The notes under the pieces: generated by a model
Seen by the model: the letters and a program-made list of their open reading frames with translations, nothing else
Database searches by the model: none
Told to the model about the DNA's origin: nothing
From: Xanthomonas sp. CFBP 8443
Lineage (GTDB): Bacteria > Pseudomonadota > Gammaproteobacteria > Xanthomonadales > Xanthomonadaceae
Reading direction: 5' to 3'
Length of the DNA: 64,000 nucleotides
NCBI RefSeq assembly: GCF_025666195.1
Contig: NZ_CP102592.1
Coordinates: 4,588,001 to 4,652,000, forward strand
Made by a program: the position numbers and the translations under genes
Part shown: in pieces, positions 1 to 9,698 of the stretch
Layout of the letters: the number at the start of each line of letters is the position of its first letter
Numbering within the stretch: the first letter of the stretch is position 1

Positions 1-1985
1 CCTGGCTGGACCCGGTGCCGCTGCTGCACGGCGAACTGGCCGACTCGCTGCACTGGCTTGCGCGCTACAGCCACGCCCCGCTGGGCGAAGTGCTGGCGAC
101 CGCGCTGCCGGTGACCCTGCGCCGTGGCGAGGCGCTGCCCGACACCCACGCCTGGGCCTGGCGCCTGACCGAGGCCGGCGCCAGCCATCGCGCCCGCCCG
201 GGAACCCGTCCGCACCGCTTCGCCGAACTGCTGGCGGCCGGAGCGGTGGACGAAGACCGGCTCGACCAGGCCATGGACGACTGGCGCAGTGCCGCGCGCA
301 GCCTGGCCAAGCGCGCCTTCGCCGAACGCATCGCGGTGCCGGCCAGCGCTGCGGCGCCGCAGCCGCAGCCCGGCCCCACCCCGAACGCGGAACAGCAGGC
401 GGCGATCGACGCGGTCGTCGCCGCGCCCGGTTTCGCCCCGTTCCTGCTCGACGGGGTCACCGGCAGCGGCAAGACCGAGGTCTACCTGCAGGCCATCGCC
501 GCCTGCCTGGCGCGCGGCCGCCAGGCGCTGGTGCTGGTGCCGGAAATCGGCCTGACCCCGCAGACCCTGGCGCGGTTCCGCGCGCGCCTGGGCGTGCCGG
601 TGCACGCGCTGCATTCCGGGCTTACCGACAACGAGCGCGCGCGGGTCTGGGCCGCGGCCTGGCGCGGCGAGGCGCGGGTGGTGGTCGGCACCCGCTCGGC
701 GGTGTTCGTGCCGCTGCCGCAGGCCGGGCTGATCGTGGTCGACGAGGAACACGACGGCAGCTATAAGCAGCAGGACGGGATCCGCTACCACGCCCGCGAT
801 TTCGCCCTGGTGCGCGGCAAGGCGCTGGACGTGCCGGTGCTGCTGGGCAGCGCCACACCGTCGCTGGAAAGCCTGCACAACGCCGCCGGCGGCCGCTACG
901 CGCACCTGCGCCTGACCCGCCGCGCCGGCGATGCGCGGCCGCCCACGGTGCGCGTGCTCGACGTGCGCAAGCGCCCGCTGCAGGACGGCCTGTCGCCGGA
1001 GGTGCTGGCCGGCATCGGCAGCGCACTGGCCGACGGCGGCCAGGTGCTGGTGTTCAAGAACCGCCGCGGCTACGCGCCGGTGCTGCTGTGCCACGACTGC
1101 GGCTGGACCGCGCCGTGCCAGCGCTGCAGCACCCCGCTGCACGCCACGCCGATGACCGTGCATGCCGGCGGCCGGCGCCTGCAGTGCCACCACTGCGGCG
1201 CGCGGCAACCGGCGCCGCTGGCCTGCCCGGATTGCGGCAGCCTGGCGCTGCAGCCGCAGGGCATCGGCACCGAACGCCTGGAAGAACGCCTGCTGCAGGC
1301 CTTCCCCGATGTGCCGGTGCTGCGCATCGATCGTGGCACCACCCAGCGCCGCGATGCGCTGGAGACGCAACTGGCCACGCTCGGCACGCAGCCCGGGATC
1401 CTGGTCGGCACGCAGATCCTGGCCAAGGGCCACGACCTGCCGCAGCTGACCCGGGTGGTGGTGGTCGGCATCGACGAAGGCCTGTTCTCGGCCGACTTCC
1501 GCGCCAGCGAGAAACTGGCACAGCAGCTGATCCAGGTCGCCGGCCGCGCCGGCCGCGCCGCGCGCCCGGGCGAGGTCTGGCTGCAGACTCACCATCCCGG
1601 CCATGCGCTGCTGGAGACCCTGGTGCACGGCGGCTACCACGCCTTCGCCGAGGCCGAACTGGCGCAGCGCGAAGCGGCCGGCTTCCCGCCGTTCGCACAC
1701 CTGGCGCTGCTGCGCGCCGAGGCCAAGCAGGTCGAACACGCCAATGCCTTCCTCAGCGCGGTGCGCGCGCTGCTGCCGGAGCAGGCCGACGTGCAACGTT
1801 TCGGGCCGATGCCGGCGCCGATGCCGCGCCGCGCCGGTTTCCAGCGTACCCAGTTGCTGCTATCGGCACCGACTCGGCGCGCGCTGCATGCGGTGCTGGA
1901 CGCGGCGATGCCGGCGATCTACGCGCTGCCGCAGGCGCGGCGCGTGCGCTGGTCGCTGGATGTGGATCCGCAGGATCTGTACTGA
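1..1985 (+). CDS. priA: Primosomal protein N' (PriA helicase), 5' end outside window
   Basis: PriA is the 3'-5' superfamily 2 DNA helicase that recognises stalled forks and D-loops and reloads the replicative helicase. The reading frame is open from the first bases, so the start and roughly the first 70-80 residues of the DNA-binding domain lie upstream of the window. Visible are a Walker A box (GVTGSGKT, nt 453-476), the DEEH Walker B box (near nt 740), the cysteine-rich zinc-binding insert with repeated CxxC pairs (nt 1089-1245) and the C-terminal helicase motif with GRAGR. It ends in TGA and faces the convergent VanW-type gene 30 bp away. The in-frame GTG at position 15 is an internal valine, not a start. 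Confidence 0.95.
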   Translation, partial: WLDPVPLLHGELADSLHWLARYSHAPLGEVLATALPVTLRRGEALPDTHAWAWRLTEAGASHRARPGTRPHRFAELLAAGAVDEDRLDQAMDDWRSAARSLAKRAFAERIAVPASAAAPQPQPGPTPNAEQQAAIDAVVAAPGFAPFLLDGVTGSGKTEVYLQAIAACLARGRQALVLVPEIGLTPQTLARFRARLGVPVHALHSGLTDNERARVWAAAWRGEARVVVGTRSAVFVPLPQAGLIVVDEEHDGSYKQQDGIRYHARDFALVRGKALDVPVLLGSATPSLESLHNAAGGRYAHLRLTRRAGDARPPTVRVLDVRKRPLQDGLSPEVLAGIGSALADGGQVLVFKNRRGYAPVLLCHDCGWTAPCQRCSTPLHATPMTVHAGGRRLQCHHCGARQPAPLACPDCGSLALQPQGIGTERLEERLLQAFPDVPVLRIDRGTTQRRDALETQLATLGTQPGILVGTQILAKGHDLPQLTRVVVVGIDEGLFSADFRASEKLAQQLIQVAGRAGRAARPGEVWLQTHHPGHALLETLVHGGYHAFAEAELAQREAAGFPPFAHLALLRAEAKQVEHANAFLSAVRALLPEQADVQRFGPMPAPMPRRAGFQRTQLLLSAPTRRALHAVLDAAMPAIYALPQARRVRWSLDVDPQDLY

Positions 1986-2015
1986 GGCGCGCGCGGCGTC
2001 CGCGACACGCTCGCC

Positions 2016-3740
2016 TCAGCCCGGCAAGCCCAGCACGGCGACCAGGTGCGCGCGCAGCGCGGCGCTGTCGCCGGCGTCCACGCAACGCCACGTGCCGGCG
2101 TCTGCGCCCAGGCCGCAGGCGGCGGTGGCGATCACCGGCTTGCCCAGCGCCAGCGCCAGCAGCGCGCCGCGCGGCTGCTGTTCGATCCACGCCGGCAGCA
2201 CCACCACCGCGGCCGCCTGCACGCCGTCGGCCATCGAGGCGACCCGGCGCACGTCGATGCCGCTCCAGAACTGCGGCGTCTCCTGCGCGCCGGGCGGCAA
2301 CAGCAGTTGCACCGGCAAACCGCGCAGCGCCTCGCGCAGTTCGAACGCGCCCTTGCGCGCCAGCGCCGACGCCGCCAGCAGGACCTGCGCCGCGCCGCCG
2401 TTGCCACTGGATGGCGCAGGATCGGACGGCGGCTGTCGCCATTCCAACGCGATGCCGCGACTGCCGGCCAAGGCCAGCAATTCGCGATGCGGGGTGATCC
2501 AGTGCCGCGCCTGCGCCAGCGCCGCGCGCTCGGCCTCGACCAGCAGCGGATCGGCACGGAAATCGCGCAGCGTGGCGCTGTCGGGATGGCGTTGCGCCGC
2601 CACGTCCAGCCGCGCCTGCAACAGATGCATCGGCAACGCGGTCATGCACACGTCCCAGCGCCGGCCCTGCAGTTCGCCGGCCAGCCACAGGCCCGGCAAC
2701 AGGCTCTGCGGCACCACCAGCTCGACATCCTGCGCGCCGAGCCTGCGCTGCAGCGCGCGCAGGCGGATGCGTTGCGCGCGCTGCCGCACCTGCGGCAACG
2801 GCAGCCCGCGGCGCAGCCACCAGCGTTGCAGCAGGGCCGCCTGCACGGCGGCGAGGCTGCTCCGGCGCAGCGCCAGCACCCGATCGCCGGGCTGCATGCG
2901 GCGCCGGCGGTCCGCGGTGAATTCCGGCCAGTCCTCGTCGATCAGCCAGGTGCGGCGCACGCCGGCGGCGGCGGCGGCCGGCACGTGCCGATGGCATGCC
3001 TCGCGGCCGCAGCGGGTGCAGTCATTCGCCGCGGTCGCTGCCGGCGTGCGCCGCAGCGGCGACAACGGCAGCGCAGCGGCCGCCGGCGCACCGCCGAGGA
3101 TGCGCACGTGCAGGTCCCCGCCATCCAGCCACACTTCCAGGCGCCACGCCGAGGCCGCGCGCAGGCGCAGGTCGACGTAGTTCCAGAACACCACCGCATC
3201 GCGATCGCGCTCGGCCAGCGAACCGGCGATCACCTGCGTGTGCCGATGCCGCTCGACGATCTCCAGGCCCTGGCGCAACGCCGCGTCGTAGATCGCATTG
3301 GACAGCTGGCACAGGCCACCGCCGATCGACGGCACCAGGCAGCCTTCGCGCAGTTCGCGGCCGGCGGCGAAGCCGCGCCGGCGCGTGGCCCGGCCCAGTT
3401 GTCGCCAGAAACCGAAGGTCGCCCCGGCCGGCACCTCGACCCCGTGCAGCAGGCGTGCGGCCACGCGCAGGTTGTGGATCTTGCCGGCGACCAGCAGCGG
3501 CGACGTCTCCTCGGTGTCCGGCCATAGCACGGTGACCGATTCGGAGACCGCCGCCGCGGCGATCGGCAACCCCGTGTCGCGGCGATGCCGGCGCGGTCCG
3601 CCGCGCAGGTCGCGCAGCGCGCGGCGCAGTTGCAGCACCCGGGTCTTCGCCGCGAACAGCAGCGCATCCAAGCGCGACGGCACCGCGCCGGGCGATGCGA
3701 GAGGTCGATCCGTCGCTGTTGCTGTCGCTCGCACTACCAT
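2016..3740 (-). CDS. VanW-domain protein fused to a glycosyltransferase-like C-terminal half
   Basis: A 574-residue protein. Residues about 70-215 match the VanW family (HNLRVAARLLHG, FGFWRQLG, GGGLCQLSNAIYDAAL), whose biochemical role is unknown although vanW genes occur in some vancomycin-resistance clusters. A short Cys/His cluster follows near residue 250 (CTRCGREACHRH). The last ~300 residues look like a GT-B glycosyltransferase, including an ALGKPVIAT segment typical of the nucleotide-sugar half. No signal peptide or membrane segment is obvious. It is convergent with priA and read away from the NADH dehydrogenase gene. The VanW part is clear; the glycosyltransferase reading is from fold-like motifs only. 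The fusion is odd compared with stand-alone Gram-positive VanW proteins. Confidence 0.75.
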   Translation of the reverse strand: MVVRATATATDRPLASPGAVPSRLDALLFAAKTRVLQLRRALRDLRGGPRRHRRDTGLPIAAAAVSESVTVLWPDTEETSPLLVAGKIHNLRVAARLLHGVEVPAGATFGFWRQLGRATRRRGFAAGRELREGCLVPSIGGGLCQLSNAIYDAALRQGLEIVERHRHTQVIAGSLAERDRDAVVFWNYVDLRLRAASAWRLEVWLDGGDLHVRILGGAPAAAALPLSPLRRTPAATAANDCTRCGREACHRHVPAAAAAGVRRTWLIDEDWPEFTADRRRRMQPGDRVLALRRSSLAAVQAALLQRWWLRRGLPLPQVRQRAQRIRLRALQRRLGAQDVELVVPQSLLPGLWLAGELQGRRWDVCMTALPMHLLQARLDVAAQRHPDSATLRDFRADPLLVEAERAALAQARHWITPHRELLALAGSRGIALEWRQPPSDPAPSSGNGGAAQVLLAASALARKGAFELREALRGLPVQLLLPPGAQETPQFWSGIDVRRVASMADGVQAAAVVVLPAWIEQQPRGALLALALGKPVIATAACGLGADAGTWRCVDAGDSAALRAHLVAVLGLPG

Positions 3741-3931
3741 GCGCCCCCCGCATCCCTGCCTGCGCCTGCCATCGCGCTACTATAGGGGCATGCGGTTCCA
3801 ACCCCCAGTTCCTGCATGCAGCGTCGGCCGCCGCGAACGTGCCGCTCGCCCGGCGCGCGCCGCGCATGCCGCCGTCGCTGTCGCCTCGCCGGCAGCATGC
3901 GTTTCGCCTTCCCGTCCGCCTGGAATCCCGC

Positions 3932-5239
3932 ATGGCTAGCGCGCCCGTGCCGCACCTGATCGTGGTCGGCGGTGGTTTCGCCGGGTTGTGGGCCACCCGC
4001 GCACTGGCCAAGGCGCCGCTGCGCATCACCCTGATCGACCGCCGCAACCACCACCTGTTCCAGCCGCTGCTGTACCAGGTCGCCACCGCCGGGCTGTCCT
4101 CGCCGGACATCGCCGCGCCGCTGCGGCAGATCCTGCGCAGCCAGTACAACGTGGAAGTGCGACTAGGCGAAGTAGTGCGCCTGGACAAGCAGGCCCGGCA
4201 GGTGCAGCTGGCCGGCGGCGAAGCGCTGGACTACGACTACCTGCTAGTCGCCACCGGCGCCACCCATGCCTATTTCGGCCACGACGAGTGGGCCGCGCAC
4301 GCGCCCGGGCTGAAGACCCTGGACGATGCGCTGCATCTGCGCCGCCACCTGCTGCTGGCGTTCGAGCGCGCCGAAGCCGAAACCGACCCCGCCGCGCGCG
4401 CGGCCTGGCTCAGCTTCGCCATCGTCGGCGGCGGCCCGACCGGGGTGGAACTGGCCGGCACCCTGGCCGAGATCGCGCGGCATACGCTGAAGCACGAGTT
4501 CCGCCGCATCGATCCGGCCGAGGCCAGGGTGCGGCTGATCGAGGCCGGCCCGCGCGTGCTCGCCTCGTTCCCGGAGCGGCTGTCGGCCAAGGCGCAAAAG
4601 CAGCTGGAAAAGCTCGGCGTGGAGGTGCTGACCGGCGTGCCGGTCGCCGACATCGACGCCAGCGGCTACCGGCTGGGCAGCACCTTCGTGCCCGCGCGCA
4701 CCGTGGTCTGGGCCGCCGGCGTGGCCGCCTCGCCGCTGGCGCGGACGCTGGAGGTGCCGCTGGACCGCAGCGGCCGCGTGCAGGTACAGCCGGACCTGAG
4801 CGTTCCCGGGCATCCGGAGGTGTTCGTCGCCGGCGACCTGGCCGCCTTGCAGCAGGCCGACGGCAAGCCGGTACCCGGGGTAGCGCCTGCGGCCAAGCAG
4901 ATGGGCCGGCACGTGGCCGAGAACCTGTCGAAGCGGCTGCGCGGCTTGCCCGGCGATGCGCCGTTCCGCTACGCCGACTACGGCAACCTGGCGACCATCG
5001 GACGCATGGCCGCGATCGTGCATCTCGGCCGCCTGCAGCTGTCGGGCCTGCTGGCCTGGTGGTTCTGGCTGGCCGCGCACGTGTTCTTCCTGATCGGCTT
5101 CCGCAACCGCCTGGTGGTGCTGCTCAACTGGGCCTGGGCGTACTGGAGCTACCAGCGCGCGGCGCGGATCATCCTCGGCGACGACGCGCGCGATTCCGAG
5201 CCGGCGCCGACTGCGCCCAAGCCGCCGCCGGCTGCGTGA
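3932..5239 (+). CDS. ndh: Type II NADH:quinone oxidoreductase (NDH-2)
   Basis: 435 residues, the usual size of the single-subunit, non-proton-pumping NADH dehydrogenases. The N-terminal FAD-binding Rossmann motif (GGGFAG, residues 13-18) follows directly from the chosen ATG. The second dinucleotide motif for NADH (IVGGGPTGVELAG) lies near residue 165, and the FAD-contacting VFVAGDLA segment near residue 295. The C-terminal ~60 residues are hydrophobic (AWWFWLAAHVFFLIGF), as expected for monotopic attachment to the inner membrane. The frame is open for 79 codons further upstream, but the family N-terminus fits only this ATG. It passes electrons from NADH to ubiquinone in the respiratory chain. 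Confidence 0.93.
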   Translation: MASAPVPHLIVVGGGFAGLWATRALAKAPLRITLIDRRNHHLFQPLLYQVATAGLSSPDIAAPLRQILRSQYNVEVRLGEVVRLDKQARQVQLAGGEALDYDYLLVATGATHAYFGHDEWAAHAPGLKTLDDALHLRRHLLLAFERAEAETDPAARAAWLSFAIVGGGPTGVELAGTLAEIARHTLKHEFRRIDPAEARVRLIEAGPRVLASFPERLSAKAQKQLEKLGVEVLTGVPVADIDASGYRLGSTFVPARTVVWAAGVAASPLARTLEVPLDRSGRVQVQPDLSVPGHPEVFVAGDLAALQQADGKPVPGVAPAAKQMGRHVAENLSKRLRGLPGDAPFRYADYGNLATIGRMAAIVHLGRLQLSGLLAWWFWLAAHVFFLIGFRNRLVVLLNWAWAYWSYQRAARIILGDDARDSEPAPTAPKPPPAA

Positions 5240-5294
5240 CACCCCGCGGCGCGGCTGCGATCCTAGCCGCCCCTTTCCGCTGCGCAGTGCCGTC

Positions 5295-5915
5295 TTGGCG
5301 ACCTTCCTGTTCCTGCTCGACCTGCTCGGCACCTTCGTGTTCGCGATCAGCGGCGCCACCGTCGGCGTGCGCCACCGCCTGGACCTGTTCGGCGTGCTGG
5401 TGCTGTCGTGCGCGGCCGCGGCCTCCGGCGGCATCGCCCGCGACGTGCTGATCGGCGCCACCCCGCCGGCCGCGCTCGGCGATGCGCGCTATCTCGGCGT
5501 CGCCTGCCTGGCCGGGCTGCTGACCTTCTACAGCCACAACACGGTCGAACGCCTGCGCAATCCTGTGCAGATCTTCGACGCGCTTGGCCTGGCGCTGTTC
5601 GCGGTGTACGGCACCAGCAAGGCGCTGGCGTTCGGCCTGGGTCCGCTCAGCGCGACCCTGCTCGGCATGCTCAGCAGCATCGGCGGCGGCATCGTCCGCG
5701 ACCTGCTGGTGGCGCGTACGCCGGTGGTGCTGCAGGCCGAGCTGTACGCGGTGGCGGCGCTGCTCGGCGGCGGCGTGGTCGCCGCGGCGCATGTCCTGCA
5801 GCTGCCGCAGCCGTGGGGACTGGCGGTCGGCGCCACGCTCTGCTTCGGCCTGCGCTTCATGGCGATCCGCTACGGCTGGCACCTGCCGGTGGCGCGGCCG
5901 CCGCCGGAGCCGTAA
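5295..5915 (+). CDS. TRIC-type cation channel family (UPF0126) membrane protein
   Basis: 206 residues with about seven hydrophobic segments arranged as two similar halves. Each half contains the glycine-rich signature followed by an Arg-Asp pair (ASGGIARDVL in the first, IGGGIVRDLL in the second). This repeat is diagnostic of the bacterial UPF0126/TRIC family, whose homologues form trimeric K+-permeable channels. The start is TTG at 5295; no ATG lies near the first membrane segment. It follows ndh by 55 bp on the same strand and is probably co-transcribed. A strong hairpin terminator lies 65 bp downstream. Physiological substrate not shown. Confidence 0.85.
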   Translation: MATFLFLLDLLGTFVFAISGATVGVRHRLDLFGVLVLSCAAAASGGIARDVLIGATPPAALGDARYLGVACLAGLLTFYSHNTVERLRNPVQIFDALGLALFAVYGTSKALAFGLGPLSATLLGMLSSIGGGIVRDLLVARTPVVLQAELYAVAALLGGGVVAAAHVLQLPQPWGLAVGATLCFGLRFMAIRYGWHLPVARPPPEP

Positions 5916-5979
5916 CCGGCAGCGCGCGCGTTCGCACGGCGGGTCTTCAGTCCGGTCTGCGCCACGTAGCGGCGCAACG

Positions 5980-6007
5980 AAAAAGGCCCGGAAAACCGGG
6001 CCTTTTT
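5980..6007. terminator. Bidirectional intrinsic terminator between TRIC gene and rpoH
   Basis: Stem AGGCCCGG/CCGGGCCT with an AAAA loop, flanked by A5 on the left and T5 on the right, so it can act as a rho-independent terminator on both strands. It ends the ndh-TRIC unit (+) and rpoH (-), which converge here. Confidence 0.9.
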
Positions 6008-6050
6008 GCTTGGCGGATCGATCATCCGCCCATGCGCGCCATACCGACGA

Positions 6051-6929
<879 letters not shown>

Positions 6930-6955
6930 AGGGGCTCATCTTAGCAGTCAAGTAA

Positions 6956-6984
6956 TTGGACTGCTGGGTACAGTAAAAAGTTCC
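6956..6984 (-). promoter_or_regulatory. Candidate sigma-E (RpoE) promoter of rpoH
   Basis: On the minus strand GGAACTT (6984-6978) is followed after 16 nt by GTCCAA (6961-6956), which fits the extracytoplasmic sigma-E consensus GGAACTT-N15/16-GTCNAA. Transcription would begin about 20 nt upstream of the rpoH ATG at 6929. In E. coli one rpoH promoter is sigma-E dependent, so envelope stress would feed into the cytoplasmic heat-shock response here too. Motif match only. Confidence 0.65.
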
Positions 6985-7149
6985 TGCGTTCCGCTGGTGG
7001 AACACTCGATCAGGAATGAGACTGTGACAGAGACCACTGGAACGCTGTGGGGAGGCAGCCGTAACCGGTTACGAGGGGCAAACCTAGCACCTGTCCTGCG
7101 AAATTTCCGTACATCCGGCGGGTGTCGCGCGCCTCCGGCGAACCGCGGT

Positions 7150-7878
7150 TCAGGCGCCGGCCAGCGCCGCGTCCAGCGCCGCGCGCGGTGGCAGGCTCCA
7201 GTCGATCGGCTGGGCGCCGCGGCGGCGCAGGTACTCGTTGGCCGCGGAGAAATGCTTGCAGCCCAGGAAGCCGCGGTGCGCCGACAGCGGTGAGGGATGC
7301 GGCGCCTTCAGCACGCGGTGGCGGCGGGTGTCGATGACCTTGCCCTTGGCCTGGGCGTAGCTGCCCCACAGCAGGAACACCAGGCCTTCGCGCTCGCGGT
7401 TCAGGGTCTCCACGACGTGGTCGGTGAAGCCCTCCCAGCCCTTGCCCTGGTGCGCGCCGGCGCGGCCCTCCTCCACCGTCAGCACCGCGTTGAGCAGCAG
7501 CACGCCGCGCTGCGCCCACGGCAGCAGGCAGCCGTGGTCGGGACGGCGGATGCCCAGGTCGTCCTCGATCTCCTTGTAGATGTTCAGCAGCGACGGCGGT
7601 ACCGGCACCCCGGGCAGCACCGAGAAGCACAGCCCGTGCGCCTGACCGTAGCCGTGGTACGGATCCTGGCCGAGGATCACCACCTCGACCCGGTCGAACG
7701 GGGTCGCCTCGAACGCGGCGAAGATCTGACGCCCGGGCGGGAACACGCGCGCGCCGGCCGCCTTGCGCTGGCGCAGGAACACGGCCAGCTCGCGCATCTC
7801 CGGGCGCAGCAGCCAGTCGCCGACCTGCGCCTTCCATGAAGGTTCCAACTGGATCCGGGTGTCGTCTTCGCTACTCAT
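7150..7878 (-). CDS. ung: Uracil-DNA glycosylase, family 1
   Basis: 242 residues. The catalytic water-activating loop GQDPYHG and the C-terminal [20 protein letters not shown]-intercalation loop are both present, and the uracil pocket segment [11 protein letters not shown] lies between them. It removes uracil from DNA in base excision repair in the cytoplasm. It begins 22 bp after the response regulator stop and is probably the last gene of the ftsE-ftsX-regulator-ung unit. No in-frame defects. Confidence 0.97.
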   Translation of the reverse strand: MSSEDDTRIQLEPSWKAQVGDWLLRPEMRELAVFLRQRKAAGARVFPPGRQIFAAFEATPFDRVEVVILGQDPYHGYGQAHGLCFSVLPGVPVPPSLLNIYKEIEDDLGIRRPDHGCLLPWAQRGVLLLNAVLTVEEGRAGAHQGKGWEGFTDHVVETLNREREGLVFLLWGSYAQAKGKVIDTRRHRVLKAPHPSPLSAHRGFLGCKHFSAANEYLRRRGAQPIDWSLPPRAALDAALAGA

Positions 7879-7900
7879 GCAGGGTCCGGCAGTCGATCGA

Positions 7901-8743
7901 TCAGAACGTCACGGCGTTGTCGCTGAGCTTGGCCAGGCGCAGCTGGAACAGCACCTTGGTGACCAGCAGGCGCTCCTCGATCGGCTTTTGCACCAGATCG
8001 TTGGCGCCGGCGCGCAGCAGCTCGGACTGGTTGTGCGGGTTGCTGTCGCCGGTCATCACCAGCACCGGCATGCGCCGCTTGCCGTAGGCGAAGTCGATGC
8101 GGATGCGCTGCACCACGTCGCGGCCGTTGAGTTCGCCCTTCAGGGTGACGTCGGTCAGCACCAGGTCGATGCGGCGGGTGGTACGGCCCAGCGATTCGGC
8201 GGTCAGCAGCGCGAACGCGTCCTCGGCGGTCAGCACGTGCACCACGTGCAGCTCCTGGCGCTCGAGCATGCGCTTGGTCGCCTCGGCCACCACGCGGCTG
8301 TCCTCGACGTAGAGGATGGTGGCGCCGGCCACCGGCTGCGGCTGCACGTAGCCGCGGATGAAGGTCGCCAGCGCCTCGTGGCCCAACGCCTTGTCGAAGT
8401 AGTCGGTGACGTATTCGGTGAAGCGGCGCTCGACCAGGTGCTGCTGGGCATCGCCGGAAACCACGATCACCGGCACGTAGGCCTGGCCGGCGGCCTCGCG
8501 CACGCTGCGCGCCAACGCCAGGCCATCGCCGTCGGGCAGCGCCAGCGAGGTGGTAACCAGGTTCACCGGGCCGGCCTCCAGCGCGGCGCGCGCTTCGGCG
8601 ATGCTGGCGCAGCCGACCACTTCCACGTCCGGCAGTTCGCGGTGCAGCACGTCGGCGATCAGCTTGCGCACCAGCTTGGAGCCGTCCACGACCATCACCC
8701 GCGGGGCGTCGCTGATCAGGTGCTTGAGATCGTGCCGGGACAT
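7901..8743 (-). CDS. Tandem-receiver response regulator with one degenerate receiver domain
   Basis: 280 residues made only of two CheY-like receiver domains. In the second (residues ~142-270) all catalytic residues are present: E147/D148, phospho-acceptor D198 (LVLTDVTL), T231 and K253. In the first (~15-132) the acceptor position reads [13 protein letters not shown], with Ser66 where Asp belongs; S96 and K118 are kept. The first domain therefore cannot be phosphorylated in the normal way and may serve in dimerisation or partner binding. There is no DNA-binding, GGDEF, EAL or HD output domain, so it should act by protein contact. It starts 7 bp after ftsX, suggesting co-expression with cell-division genes; the partner kinase is not in the window. 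Confidence 0.85.
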   Translation of the reverse strand: MSRHDLKHLISDAPRVMVVDGSKLVRKLIADVLHRELPDVEVVGCASIAEARAALEAGPVNLVTTSLALPDGDGLALARSVREAAGQAYVPVIVVSGDAQQHLVERRFTEYVTDYFDKALGHEALATFIRGYVQPQPVAGATILYVEDSRVVAEATKRMLERQELHVVHVLTAEDAFALLTAESLGRTTRRIDLVLTDVTLKGELNGRDVVQRIRIDFAYGKRRMPVLVMTGDSNPHNQSELLRAGANDLVQKPIEERLLVTKVLFQLRLAKLSDNAVTF

Positions 8744-8750
8744 GCGCGCC

Positions 8751-9698
8751 TCAGGTGTCGGTGGGACGCGTCTGGCGCAGGAAGTGCCCGGTCACCAGCC
8801 AGGCGCCGAGCCAGCCCAGCAGCAGGGTGCCGAGCAGCACGAACGCCGAGTGCAGGGCATCCAGGCCGTGCAAGACGAAATGGCTGCCGTAGCTGTCGGC
8901 CAGTTCCGCCAGCGGCGGCCCCAGCGCCAGCCCGGAGGCGGCGATCAGGCCCAGCGCCATCACCCCGGCGCCGAAGCCGTACCACGCGCCCAGGTACAGG
9001 AACGGGCGGCGGATGAAGCCGTCGCTGGCGCCGAGCAACTGCAGCACGCCGATCTCCTCGCGCCGCGACTGGATGTCCAGGCGCACTGTGTTGCCGACCA
9101 CCAGCGCCGCGCCGGCGCCGAGCAGCACCGACAGCACCTGCACCAGGCGCTCGCCGAAACGCAGCCAGCCGTCCAGGCGCTTACGCCACAGCGCGTCGTG
9201 CTGCACCAGGTCGGCCTGCGGCAGCGCGCTCAGCGACGCCGCCAGCGGCGCGTCGTCGGCCGCGGCCGGGGTGACGATCAGCAGCGTCGGCAGCGGATTG
9301 TCGTCGAGCGCGTCCAGCGCCTCGCCGAGCCCGGCGCTGTCGCGCAGCTCGGCCATGCCCTGCTCGGGGGTGCGCAGCGCTACCGCGGCGACGTCGGCCC
9401 GGCCGCGCAGGCTCGCCGCCAGCGTGTCCGCCGCAGCGGCGTCGACGCCGGTCTTCAGGAACACGTTGATGTCGCGCGACTGCTGCACGCTGCCGGCGAA
9501 ATGCTTGAGGTTGTCCAGCGCGATCGACAGCCCCAGCGGCAACGCCAGGGCCAGGGCCATCACCGCCATCGTCAGCAGCGTCGCCCACGGCTTGCGCATG
9601 GCGCGGCCGAGGCTGTAGACGATGCTGTGCAGGTGGTGGTCCCACCACACGCCCAGGCGCGAGGGCGCGGCGGCGCCGGCGGCATTGCGTGCGCTCAT
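8751..9698 (-). CDS. ftsX: Cell division ABC transporter permease FtsX
   Basis: 315 residues with the FtsX layout: a cytoplasmic N-terminus, a first membrane segment near residues 40-60 (TLLTMAVMALALALPLGLSI), a periplasmic domain of ~110 residues, then three membrane segments in the C-terminal half. With FtsE it forms a complex at the septal ring that controls peptidoglycan amidases through periplasmic activators. Its start overlaps the ftsE stop by 4 bp (ATGA), indicating translational coupling. Confidence 0.93.
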   Translation of the reverse strand: MSARNAAGAAAPSRLGVWWDHHLHSIVYSLGRAMRKPWATLLTMAVMALALALPLGLSIALDNLKHFAGSVQQSRDINVFLKTGVDAAAADTLAASLRGRADVAAVALRTPEQGMAELRDSAGLGEALDALDDNPLPTLLIVTPAAADDAPLAASLSALPQADLVQHDALWRKRLDGWLRFGERLVQVLSVLLGAGAALVVGNTVRLDIQSRREEIGVLQLLGASDGFIRRPFLYLGAWYGFGAGVMALGLIAASGLALGPPLAELADSYGSHFVLHGLDALHSAFVLLGTLLLGWLGAWLVTGHFLRQTRPTDT

